Source: Geotrypetes seraphini
Taxonomy: Eukaryota > Chordata > Amphibia > Gymnophiona > Dermophiidae
DNA: 64,000 bases
Assembly: GCF_902459505.1 (NCBI RefSeq)
Contig: NC_047085.1
Coordinates: 345,749,836 to 345,813,835, forward strand
Reading direction: 5' to 3'
Part shown: positions 43,566 through 53,299 of the stretch, one piece after another
Layout: every line of letters begins with the position of its first letter
Position numbering within the stretch: position 1 is the first letter of the stretch
Notes under the pieces: generated by a model
What the model saw: the letters and a program-made list of their open reading frames with translations, nothing else
Databases searched by the model: none
What the model was told of the DNA's origin: nothing
Translations under genes and position numbers: made by a program

Positions 43566-45300
43566 CCCATGTGAGTAACTGAGCTGCTGCAAAATTCCAA
43601 CCAGCTTAACAGTACACATGCTGACATGATATACACACTGCAAACTGTGGACAGATTTCGCAAGTTCACATGTATATTACAAAATATGCACTTACGTGTA
43701 CTCACAAATGATCTAGGAGTAGACATTTATACCTGCTTGAGAGCAGGTATAAATATTGACTAGAAAATGTGATTTCTGCCACTTAGGCTACCATTTTATT
43801 GCACAACAGGTGTCCTTACTCTGACTTGCTACATACAATTAGGGACTAAAATTCAACACCTTCCTATATAATAATATTACACAGTGCAGCGGATTTAACA
43901 CTGTACAAGATTTTACAAAAATTCCTCAGTTCAGTGCCATTAATGTAAACATGTGTTGTGTGTGTGTGAGTCGGGGGCTAGGGGGAGAGAAGTACAAAGG
44001 CAGAAATTCAGGTTTTTGCTAGTCTTTTCCCAAGATGACAGCAAAAACACTAGTGATGTGTGTCCATCTGGAGGCTTGGTAACTTTTCTTGTTCTGTCCT
44101 GCGTGGGGTTGGTTTACCTAGTTTTTGTAATATATACTAGCTTCCACTTAACTGCATTGATCAGATTCATTTGAACTGGCGATATGGGATGGGAGATATT
44201 GCATTTTCCTTTTTAGTACCTATTGCAAATTTTGAATAACACGAAAAAAAAATAAACACTCTACCTTGGCTACACAGATTATATGATTGAAAATGATCAC
44301 ATTTTGATTGAAAACAGAAGCAGGAATAAGCATGGGTGTGTCTAGTTCTCAATTTATCCCTTGTTTATGGATGCATGTATTTTGCAGGAACATAGAAGAA
44401 GCTCTGACAACAACATCCAAGTAATTACAAAAAGAAATTAGGTTCTTCAACAGAAGAGGCTATTTTGTGGTTTAGCTAATTCCAGTCAACTGAACACCAA
44501 CGCATATACAGATCTGTAAGTTTAGAACACTTGCCAATACGTATCAGCAAAAGAGAGGTGCCAAATGCTTCCAGCTATTTCAGGGTTGTTGGTGTTTTTT
44601 ATAAACTACAAATGAATTTGACTAAATTAAACATAGTAAGGGAATGCGTTCTCAGATGCCACGTTTCATGGTCCTCTACCACGTCTTGAGTCTTTCTGCT
44701 ACTGTCAGGAGGAGGAGAACCAAGAAGCCAAACATACTGTGGAAAACACATCATGTAACCCTCAAGCCCAAGAGAAAAGACATGAGAGAGGAAAAAAAAG
44801 GAGGGTGTGGAGAAAAGAAAAGCAATGAGGATTAATCATCAGTACTCAGAGAGGATTATTAAGTGAATTATTTAACATACCCAAATAAGGAAAAGCAAAA
44901 TTTCTAAGACACTGCAGTTTCTTCTTTCTTTTAAAGAAAATATAAAACTGAAGCCAGAAAATGTAACGGAAGCCAATTGCCCAAATCCTTTCTTATGTTG
45001 AAATGGTAAAAGAAAGATACCCAGTACCATGACATGGCAGGGGCTGCCAAGGCAATCTGCTGCCTGAGGCGAGGGATGACTTGGTGCCCTAAGCATCCAA
45101 AATGAGGGAGGAGAAAGGGCTGCAGCAAATACTAGGCAAGACTGACCAGCTGCTTAGGGAAACAGCTTCTTTGAGGGTATCAGCAAAGCAAAACAATAAA
45201 TCCTGCCGGACAAAATAAAAACAAACAAACATGCTTCTGTGTTTCTATCCCCATATACTTTAACCTGCTTTTTGCAAACACACAAAGGAGATGCAAGATG
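43566..45300. other. EXOSC7 intron 4, little recognised
   Basis: Contains a 13-bp-arm hairpin (ATTTATACCTGCT...AGCAGGTATAAAT) near 43727 and a worn hAT-like terminus (GGGGCTGCCAAGGCAATC) near 45045. No exon is seen. Confidence 0.4.
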
Positions 45301-45309
45301 CGGTGTCAG

Positions 45310-45745
45310 GTCAAAACCGCGGAAGACAAAGGCGCGCGCTGACAACTGAGCGCAGCGTGGAGGCGTGCGCCGAAGAAAATAACTGTTTTTAGGGGCTCCG
45401 ACAGGAGGGTGTGTGGGGGAACCCCCCCACTTTACTTAATACAGATCGCGCCGCGTTGTGGGGGCATTGTGGGGGGTTTGTGGGGTTGTAACCCCCCACA
45501 TTTTACTGAAAACTTCACTTTTTCCCTAAAAACATGGAAAAAGTTAAATTTACAGTATAATGAGGGGGGTTACAACCCCCCAAACCACCCACAACGCCGC
45601 CGCGATCTGTATTAAGTAAAGTGGGGGGGGGCTCCCCAACAAAACCCCCCGTCGGAGCCCCTAAAAACTGTCATTTTCTTCGGCGCGTGCCTCCGTCTTG
45701 CGCTCAGTTGTCGGCGCGCGCCTTTGTCTTCTGCGGTTTTGTCTA
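45310..45745. mobile_element. Near-perfect foldback element, arms ~215 bp
   Basis: CAAAACCGCGGAAGACAAAG, GGCGCGCGCTGACAACTGAG and TTTTTAGGGGCTCCGAC face their complements at 45645-45740, and the inner arms TACTTAATACAGATCGC face GCGATCTGTATTAAGTA. The centre is near 45525. GTC flanks both sides, a possible 3-bp duplication. There is no coding capacity. Confidence 0.85.
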
Positions 45746-45824
45746 TGAACTGCAAGATGCTCAAATAAAAGAGGAAGTGAGTAAAAGCCCAGTTGAACAC
45801 ACCTTAATAAAATCAGTTATATAG

Positions 45825-46235
45825 GAGCCGATATTGTAAGGGACTGGATAAATGCTGATGACAGAGATATTCAATGGCATTGGATTCTCTAATCTGTGCC
45901 AATTATTTTGGTGGCAGTAGGCGCCCAAGTTCAGTAAAAAATACCATTTAAACAACGTTTTTAACCGAGTTTCTAGGTACCTACCGCTGCCTAAAAAATC
46001 AGCACCAAAATCGCACTACCATAGGTGCTTTAGGCTACCTAACGCCAGAAGTGGAATTAGGTGACCTAAAGCACCTATGTAAGCGCAATTCATGACAAAG
46101 ACAGACACCAGAAATGTAGGCCTGGAAAACCCAAGGTCTATCTTTCACAGAGGTGCGACTCTCTATAGGACGAAGTCATGCGATTGACGACCGCCAATAA
46201 TGGTGCCCTACAGAGAATCCGGGCCTAAGTGGATA
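45825..46235. mobile_element. Harbinger-like MITE related to 23416-24093
   Basis: The interior TAGGTGCTTTAGGCTACCTA with its partner and GACACCAGAAATGTAGGCC parallel the earlier element. The right end AGAGAATCCGGGCCTAA resembles its terminus. The left end is worn. Confidence 0.55.
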
Positions 46236-46727
46236 GTGCCACTGAAGATTTCCTCTAACCACCTCCAGTAGTGCTGCCCGATTCAGGAAAAAAAAATTTC
46301 GATTCAATTCAGCCTATTTGAATCGATTTTTCAATTCGATTTTCCTTCCCAATTGGGTGTTTTTTTTCAAACATCCTAGTGGGTTTACTTTATAGTCTCT
46401 TCACCTCATTTGCCCTCTCCTACCCACACAGGCGTTGTGGTGGAAACAAAATAAACAAAAAAGTTTGTTCTTTTTGCTCATTTTTTTAAAGCTGAGGTAG
46501 GGAAGCAATCAATTCATGCAGGACTAACTAAGTACAGGGCCAATTATGTTTTTTTCTGCGGACATTTATGGTGTTAGCAATACTGTTAGAATTCAAAGAA
46601 AGGGCACAGAGCAGGCAGTTGCATTAGTATGATAGGGAAAGAGGGAATACACATAGGAGCAGCATAAGCCCTATTACCAGCTGAGATGATTATTAATACC
46701 CTGGTACTCCTATTAGATGATACTCAC

Positions 46728-46882
46728 AAGAGGCCAGAGCAGGAGGTGCACATGAAGCTTCTGACGGTGATGTCAATTTATGTCACCCCGTGCTGCTCAC
46801 ACTCAAAGCAGTGGCGGTCGGGCAGGTTGGAGCCCAGCTCCTGTACGCGCCAACCCCAGACCTCATCCTGCTCCTTCACCAT
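46728..46882 (-). pseudogene. AGFG2: AGFG2-like exon 1 fragment (ArfGAP zinc finger), captured in a transposon
   Basis: On the minus strand an ATG at 46882 opens MVKEQDEVWGWRVQELGSNL, then PDRHCFECEQHGVT, a TAA, and IDITVRSFMCTSCSGL. This resembles the start of human AGFG2 as I remember it (EVWCRRVRELGG...NRHCFECAQRGVTYVDITVGSF...CSGLL). Cysteines 25, 28, 45 and 48 keep the CX2CX16CX2C spacing of the ArfGAP zinc finger. Codon 35 is a stop where Tyr is expected. The coding stretch ends at GTGAGT, where the related gene would splice, so this is unspliced genomic DNA, not a retrocopy. It lies inside inverted repeats of a hAT-like element, in sense with EXOSC7. Its phase-2 donor would not keep frame with EXOSC7 exon 5. 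Confidence 0.75.
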
Positions 46883-46934
46883 AACGGCAGTGACAGACTA
46901 TGAGGCGGAGGGACGCGGAACCGTTTCTAGACTA

Positions 46935-47105
46935 GGCCCCCTTCTACTAAACCTCGCTAGTAGTTTTTATTGCCTGGAGCTGCGCTGAATGCTGCGCACA
47001 GCTCCTGACGCTCATAGGAACTCTATGAGAGTCGGGAGCAATGCGCAGCATTCAGCGTGGCTCCCGGCGATAAAAAACACTAGCGAGGTTTAGTAGAAGG
47101 GGGCC
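46935..47105. repeat. Palindromic MITE of the GGGCTCCTTTTAC family
   Basis: It starts GGCCCCCTTCTACTAAACCT and ends in its inverted complement (GTTTAGTAGAAGGGGGCC). The interior is also a near-palindrome around GGAACTCTATGA. It sits between the AGFG2-like ATG and the GC-rich upstream part of the captured fragment. It could have landed before or after the capture. Confidence 0.75.
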
Positions 47106-47394
47106 TAACCTTCACTCGCCCACCATTTCCCTCACCAGCCACGAGCCACCCTAAGAAGTGGGGGAACTAACCGCCCGCACGACTACCCACTAATCACCTA
47201 CCAGCTCTCTCCCCGAAGGGGAAGGGAGAAGGCGAGAGCAACACCCACTCACACACCTCAGATACAATCCGTGCCACGCACAACCCCACTCTGAAGCAAC
47301 AGCAGCCAATCCGTGGGCATCGAATTGGCGAGGTCGATTTTTTTTAAAAAAGGGAATCGATTCGAATCAGAAATCGGGCAGCACTACTGTCCAG

Positions 47395-49150
47395 CTTTTC
47401 ATCTCTTTCCCTCAAGCCAGTCCCCCACCATCCATCTCTCTCTTCCACAGCATCTCAATCTCCAGTCTTTCAGTAACTCTTCCCTTTCACTCTTCCCCAA
47501 ATTCAGCATCTCTCACCTTCTCTCCTCCCCTGTCCAATGCCTCCCCCTCCTGCTCATTCCCACCCACCCACCACTCTCACCTCACCTACCCCAGCTTCTT
47601 CCTTGTTATTCATCCCCTCCCTATCTTATGTCCTACCCTTTTACCTCCCCTATTTCCATTTTCTCTCACCTATATTACCTTTTATCCACTGCACTTTTCC
47701 TAGCCCTTTGCCTTTTTTTCTTCTATCCCCAGCAGCTATTGTCCCGTCTCTTCCACATTTACTTCTCTCCTTCCCCAGCATTTCCTCCTCTTTTATTTAC
47801 CCTATTTTCCTCTACCTTATCCCCATCATCCATCTGTGTTCCTCTATTTTCACCTTCCCCTGCATATAGCCTTGTTTCTTTCCCCTCCTCCTCCTCAATA
47901 TCTGTCTTTCTTTTCCTTCTCCCACCACTAACACCTTCTCCTATCTCAGTATCGGACCCATCTCCAAGCCTCAACCTGCCTCCCACTTACCCCCATGTCA
48001 GTCCCCAACCCCCTTTTCCCACCTCCAGCATCAGACTACTCTCATCAATCCCCTTCTCCTACTTGCCCAGCACCACTATATTTGCTGCAGAGTGATAAGT
48101 TCCTTTCTTCATAGTGATATGAAGGCAAAAAAACTGAACTGAAAGCCACAAGAAATCAAACTTGTGTATACAGCAACACTAGAGACAGAGAATCGTATTC
48201 AAGATATCAGAGATATACATTTCCCAAAGCTGGTATGTTCTAAATAATAAATTCAAAATAAAATACTTTTTTCTACCTTTGTAGCCTGGCTATTTTATTT
48301 TTCCAGTCAATTTGATCCACACGTTTCCTTTTCTTGTCTTGCCAGGGTCTTCTGTCCTCTTGACATTTCTTTTATGTCTATGTCCACGATCCATCTTCTC
48401 TCTGCATCACTATCTGTCCTGTCCATCATTCTTCCTGTCCTCCCCACATGTTCATCATCTGACCTCTTAGTATCTCAATCTTCCCCTAATATTCACCTCT
48501 CTCTCGTGTCCCTGTCCCACCACTTTTCCAGCATTGCCTCTCTGTGTCCCTGTCTCTATGCTTACTCCACACCCAGTATCTCTTCTCTATGATTTGTCCC
48601 TCCCCTCTTTCTTCCCTTCCTCCTTCATCCCACACCCTGGGTCCAGGATCTCTCCCTTTCCCTCCCCATGCCCCTTCCACCTTTGTAGTCTGGCATCTCT
48701 TTCTCTCTCTCTCCCCCCCTCTGATCTGAGTCTTCCCTTCTGTTGCCCCTCCTTGGGACTAGCACCTCTCCCTCTCTCTTCCCTTAGTTCAGTCTCTCTC
48801 TCCCCCCTAGCTCCTTCTCTCCCTATACTCTATCGATATGTAGTACAGCTCCTTCTTGCCCTATATCCAGATCTAGCACAGCTCTCTCTCCCCTCACCTC
48901 CACAAAGGATCCAGCGCGCCCCCCCCCCCCCCCCAAGCCTTCCAAATTTGCCTGGATTACTAGCAACAGCAGCAAATAAGGCAGTCTGCTTCTGACCAGT
49001 GTCAGGCCCTTTCCTTTCCAGTGTCCCACACTTGCCACTGCTAGTGATCCAGGCAAGCTTGGAAAGGCAAGCGGCAGGAGGAGGATTACAGATACCTCAC
49101 CCATGAGGAGGAGTGCCCTCTCTACTTTGTTTACCATCTCTGTACTCTCC
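47395..49150. repeat. CT-rich tract with internal palindrome
   Basis: About 1.5 kb of pyrimidine-rich sequence, then an inverted repeat at 48930-49070 (CCAAATTTGCCTGGATTACT against AGTGATCCAGGCAAGCTTGG). TTCTACCTTTGTAGCCTGG at 48270 is shared, in reverse, with 18005. The 260-codon open frame inside is Ser/Pro/Leu-rich and compositional. Confidence 0.6.
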
Positions 49151-49152
49151 CT

Positions 49153-49290
49153 CAGTGGCGTACCTACTGTATGTGACACCCGGGGCAGATCATTTTTTTT
49201 TAACAACTCCCTCCATATAAAAAGGGATTGAAGGGGCACCTCCTAGGAGCTACAACAGGGGCAGACTGCCCCCCCCTTGGTAAGCTACTG
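49153..49290. mobile_element. Short hAT element (CAGTGGCGTACC end)
   Basis: CAGTGGCGTACCTACTGTAT at the left and CTTGGTAAGCTACTG at the right are imperfect inverted repeats; the interior has CACCCGGGGCAGATC. No convincing 8-bp duplication is seen. It lies 355 bp from EXOSC7 exon 4. Confidence 0.6.
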
Positions 49291-49644
49291 CCTGAGGAAG
49301 GGGATTTTGGTCTCCAAAAGTTAGTAAAAAATGAATTAAAATTAGTGCAATAAAAAGATTACCTTATTTCCATTTTCTTTTTATAAATGTTTATCAATAT
49401 AGCTACAGTACTACTTTATTCTAAAGCAAAAAACAAAACAAAACCTTTTTTCTACCTTTTGTCATCTCTGGTTTCTGCTTTCCTCATTTTCTCTTCACTC
49501 TCCATTCTATCCAGCGTTCGCTCTCTTTCTCTGTCCCTTCTAATTTTTCTTTCTATCTCCACTCCCTCCCTCCCTCATGTTCCCTTCTGACCAAATCTCC
49601 TAGAGAATGATATAGATAGATGTATTAATTTGCCATTTACTTAC

Positions 49645-49810
49645 CAAAACATCAACATAGAGAATCCAGCAGTGCTCGATGGGACTGATACAAAGTGCCT
49701 TCATGTCCAGGCTGCTCTCATTATTAAACACTCTGTACAGTGTGTTTGCGATCTCTGTCCCCAGCTCCTCTCCTCCACGGCCTTCAAATTCTGGGGCTGC
49801 ATTCGCTGAA
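49645..49810 (-). CDS. EXOSC7: Exosome complex component RRP42, exon 4
   Basis: This 166-bp exon completes Cys85 and encodes residues 86-140. It begins SANAAPEFEGRGGEELGTEI and ends CISPIEHCWILYVDVL, matching the conserved EFEGRGG and HCW-LYVDVL stretches of Rrp42. The acceptor is CTTCATAG and the donor GTAAGT. It sits between a CT-rich tract to the left and 6.6 kb of intron 3 to the right. No frame lesion is seen. Confidence 0.94.
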
Positions 49811-50433
49811 CTATGAAGGGAAAAATAAGGAAGATCACATAGGATTCTTTTGTGAAAGAAAGATCACAACTCCTGCATAAGGTTCAAGTAAAGGCCATAG
49901 TACTTTAGTTACTCATGGAAAATGGTTTCACAGAATCTTCTGTCTCTTGAGTTCTTTTCTTGTCAAGTACCAGTATTTTTCTGAATGGGCTTTACCTTTT
50001 AAAGACCTCGGAAATTATCTAAATCTTGATTTTTGGGCTAAACTGGCCTAGCCAAGTACCTACCATGTAGGTGTGATAGAGATATCAGAAAGGCCAGAAT
50101 CAATTAATCTGGGTTCATTGGTGCATAAGTCACCCTGAGCAACTTGAATTTAGTTTGAAAAGAACCCTCTGACCATGAGCTTGAGACTGCCTCCTCATCC
50201 CATCAAAACGTATGTGCCCCAAGAAAAATGAGGCTTCAATAAAATTACAAGAGATTATGTGTGTATATGTCCCACTGCCCTCAAAAACACCATCGACATA
50301 TTTTAAAAATTAGAATCAGCTCTATCACTTTCCAGTTTTACTACTTCAATTAAAAAATACATTTAAGAAAATCCAACAGTGATGAATAAGAAGCTTATCC
50401 ATGTGAGACATATATGCACGGAATTAAGACAGT
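49811..50433. other. EXOSC7 intron 3, nothing recognised
   Basis: Unique-looking intron sequence next to exon 4; no repeat terminus or exon seen. Confidence 0.35.
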
Positions 50434-50557
50434 GGGCCTCTTTTACAAAGCAGATTAGCGCGGGCAGCTCTAATTGCCCCAAAGCCCATAGAGATTTAAA
50501 GATCTTTGATGCTTTTGCCACACAGCACTTGCTACAGCAGCTTTGTAAAGGAGGCCT
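50434..50557. repeat. Palindromic MITE, GGGCCTCTTTTACAAAGC type
   Basis: GGGCCTCTTTTACAAAGCAG faces GCAGCTTTGTAAAGGAGGCC; the interior is palindromic around GCCCATAGAGATTTAAAG. Flanks are not diagnostic. Confidence 0.75.
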
Positions 50558-50969
50558 ATTGTGTGTTAATATAGCTCTATATTTATTGTGGGTATCCTGA
50601 GAACTCAACAGGCTTAGGTGATAAGGGTAAGCTGTAGATTTGTTTGTTACAGATAATGTATTTAGGAAAAAGGGGTTTTCTAGGGTCACTGGATATTGCG
50701 ATGTTGTTTCTTTGTTAAGTTGCAAGCAGAAGGAATATGGCTGAAACCAATTAATACGGGCCTGGAAAAGGTCTGCTAGCTGAAACAGAGAGGCCAGGGA
50801 AAAGGAAGCTTTTGAAAAACCTATACCATTCATGTGAAAAGCATGCTGGCTGAGAGCCAATCAGATGTATGATTAGACACTGTCCTTGTTGGCATTGGGC
50901 CAATAGGGAATGTCTAGGCTGGTTTGGGGCCAATAAGGGAAGAGGGCTTTGTTTTAACAAAGTATAAAA

Positions 50970-52080
50970 GGTGTATTTAGATTTTAGCAAAGCCTTTGAC
51001 AGTGTTCCACATAGATGTCTAATAAATAAACTGAGTGCTCTCGGGATGGGCCCCAAAGTGACAGGCTGGGTCAAGAACTTGTTGAATGGAAGATGACAGA
51101 GGGTAGTGGTTAATAGAGATAACTCTGAAGAAAGGGATGTTATTAATGGTGTGCCTCAAGGTTCTGTTCTTGGGCCTGTTCTTTTTAACATTTTTATAAG
51201 AGATATTGTTGAAGGGCTATCAGGTAAGATTTGCCTCTTTGCGGAAGATACCAAAATCTGCAATAGAGTAGACACCCCGGATGGTTTTAATAACACAAAG
51301 AAAAACCTAGCGAAGCTTCAAGAATGGTCTGAAATTTGGATATGGTGTGTATGTAATGCAAGGTCATGCATTTGGGCTGCAAAAACCTGAAACAGTACAA
51401 TTTAGGGGGCGAAGAACTTATGTGTACGACAGAAGAGCAGGACTTGGGTGAAATTATATGTGATGATCTTAAGGTGACCAAACAGGTTGAAAAGGTGATG
51501 GTGAAAGCTAGAAGGATGCTAGAGTGCACAGGAAGAGGTATGGGCAATAGGAAAAAGGAGGTATCGATGCCCCTGTATAAGACTGATGAGACCTAATTTA
51601 GAATATTATGTACAATTCTGGAGGCCGAACCTTCAAAAAGATATAAAAAGGATGGAGTCAGTTCAGAGGATGGCTACTAAAATGGTGCGTGGTCTTTGTC
51701 ATCTAAGGCATATGGGGACAGACTTAAAGATCTCAATATGTATATTTTGGGGGAAAAGCAGGAGAGGAGAGATATGTCAGAGATGTTTAAATATCTACGT
51801 GATGTAAATGCGCATGAGTCGAGTCTCATTTGAAAGGAAGCTCTGGAATGAGAGGATATAGGATAAAGTTAAGAGATGATAGACTAAGGAGTAATATTTT
51901 TTTACAGAAAAGGTGGTAGATGCGTGCAACAGTCTCCCGTAAGAGGTGGTGGAGACAGAGACTGTGTCTGAATTCAAGAACACATGGGATAGATATGTGG
52001 TATCTATTAGAGAGAGGAAGAAATGGGCAGACTGGATGGGCCATTTGGCCTTTATCTGCCATCATGTTTCTATAATTCTG
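50970..52080 (+). mobile_element. CR1 LINE, reverse transcriptase to 3' end
   Basis: The plus strand reads [37 protein letters not shown] and CLFAEDTKICNRVDTPDG (the usual ADD is AED here). It continues to [20 protein letters not shown] and a 3' UTR ending ATGGGCCATTTGGCCTTTAT, CTGCCATCATGTTTC. It has a few stops and shifts. Confidence 0.88.
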
Positions 52081-52081
52081 A

Positions 52082-52669
52082 GACAAAACAACAGTCCATG
52101 CAATGGCAGCATTCAGGTTCTCCAAGGCCAAGGAAATTCAAGACCCAAAAGTCAGCAGCAAAAATCATGGCCACAGTGTTTTGGGATCAGGAAGGTGTTG
52201 TAATGACTATCTTTCAAGAGGGCCAAACAGTTAATGCAGAACACTACTGTAACTTGCTGTGCTGAGGCATTGGAAGAAAAAAAGGAGAGGGAAGCTGCAG
52301 AAAGGAGTTCTCTTTTTGCAAGACAATGCACCTGCTCACAAGGCTGGCAAACAATGGATTTTTGATGCAGTTAGGGTTTCAGTGCATAGACCATCCACCC
52401 TACTCACCAGATCTTGCTCCGACTATTTTGTTGTTTCCAAACCTTAAAGAGTTTGAAAGGGTGATAATTTTTGAGTGATTAGAGGCGATTGCAGCAGTAT
52501 TTCAGTGACCAGACATCAAGAGTATTTTTTGGAAGGGTTACAGAAACTTCAGACACAATGTGCCAAGTGTGTTGAACTTAAGTGTGAATATGTGGAATAA
52601 CTTGTAAGTTTCATGGCTCCATGTCATTCCCTTCTTGGTTGGGCTGAAAAGTTTTCAGCTCCCCCCTCA
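52082..52669 (+). mobile_element. Mariner transposon, transposase C-terminal half
   Basis: The plus strand reads VFWDQEGVVMTIFQEGQTVN, AEHYCNLL, KRRGKLQKGVLFLQDNAPAH, then a shifted SPDLAP and PNLKEF. These are the second and third catalytic Asp regions of a mariner (D..D34D) transposase. The right end TTTTCAGCTCCCCCCTCA is followed by TA. The left half is gone. It is the coding relative of the deleted copy at 23298-24195. Confidence 0.85.
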
Positions 52670-52689
52670 TAATTTTAAAACCAATACGA

Positions 52690-53220
52690 GAAAACTGTTT
52701 TTTGAGCGAAAAAAAATATTAAGTTTTGGAACTCTTTGCCAGAGGATGTGGTAACTGCAGTTAGCATATCTGGTTTTAGAAAAGGTTTCAGTTTCTGGAG
52801 TTTTCATGTTTAGATGTTTTAGATGGAGATACAAGTTGCTGTGTAGTCGAGAAGTACAGGAACCATTTGTACAATGTCTCTACCGTTTGATCAAAATAAC
52901 TACCTTGATTATTGTAATTCCTGTGCAGGGCTGCTTATGTATCAATTGTGTAAACTGCAGCTAATTCAAAATATGGCTGCAAGAGTGATTCCAGGCACAA
53001 ATTTATGGGAATATATTACTCCAGTATTGGTTACCTATGGAGAAGAACAGGATTCTAAAATTTTAGTGCTGGATTTTAAAATTCTTCATAGGTTGGCCTT
53101 TGGAGCCTTAATATCTTGTTTTTCTCAACAGTATAAACAGGGCCCCACAGTCATCCTAAAAGAACATGTTGTAATTGCCAGATAATATAATATTAAGCTA
53201 AACATGGAGGCATGCTTTTT
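52690..53220 (+). mobile_element. CR1 fragment followed by L2 polymerase fragment
   Basis: 52690-52860 reads WNSLPEDVVTAVSISGFRKG (CR1 C-terminus). 52874-53185 reads YLDYCNSCAGLLMYQLCKLQ, LIQNMAARVI and ITPVLVTYGEEQDSKIL (L2 C-terminal region). Both are truncated. Confidence 0.75.
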
Positions 53221-53299
53221 CATATGTGGATTTGATTTTATAAAATAAATTCCCTAAGGAGTTATCTGATATCTTAACATTTTGTAAACGGTAATAAGG

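Larger units (their letters stand above)
46266..47391. mobile_element. hAT-like DNA transposon carrying a host exon (Pack-type)
   Basis: The ends are inverted repeats: CAGTAGTGCTGCCCGATT at the left and its reverse complement at 47371-47391, with AT-rich 'ATTCGAATC' sequence just inside. The left ~210 bp also occur at 42915-43115, so they are family sequence. From about 46490 to 47335 the content is not family-like: it holds the AGFG2-like exon, GC-rich sequence upstream of it that may be its 5' UTR or promoter (47110-47330), and an AT-rich stretch downstream of the donor. A 171-bp MITE (46935-47105) is nested inside. A clear 8-bp target duplication is not visible, so the superfamily is tentative. 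Confidence 0.6.

Noticed and set aside
43954-44174. Short frame with a hydrophobic segment
   Set aside because: No start context, no flanking splice logic and no similarity I recognise; likely chance in intron 4.
46686-46988. Plus-strand 100-codon frame over the captured exon
   Set aside because: It is antisense to the AGFG2-like reading, which has conserved cysteines and a splice donor.
47313-48095. 260-codon open frame
   Set aside because: It is Ser/Pro/Leu-rich and lies in a CT-rich tract where several frames are open at once. No domain is recognisable.
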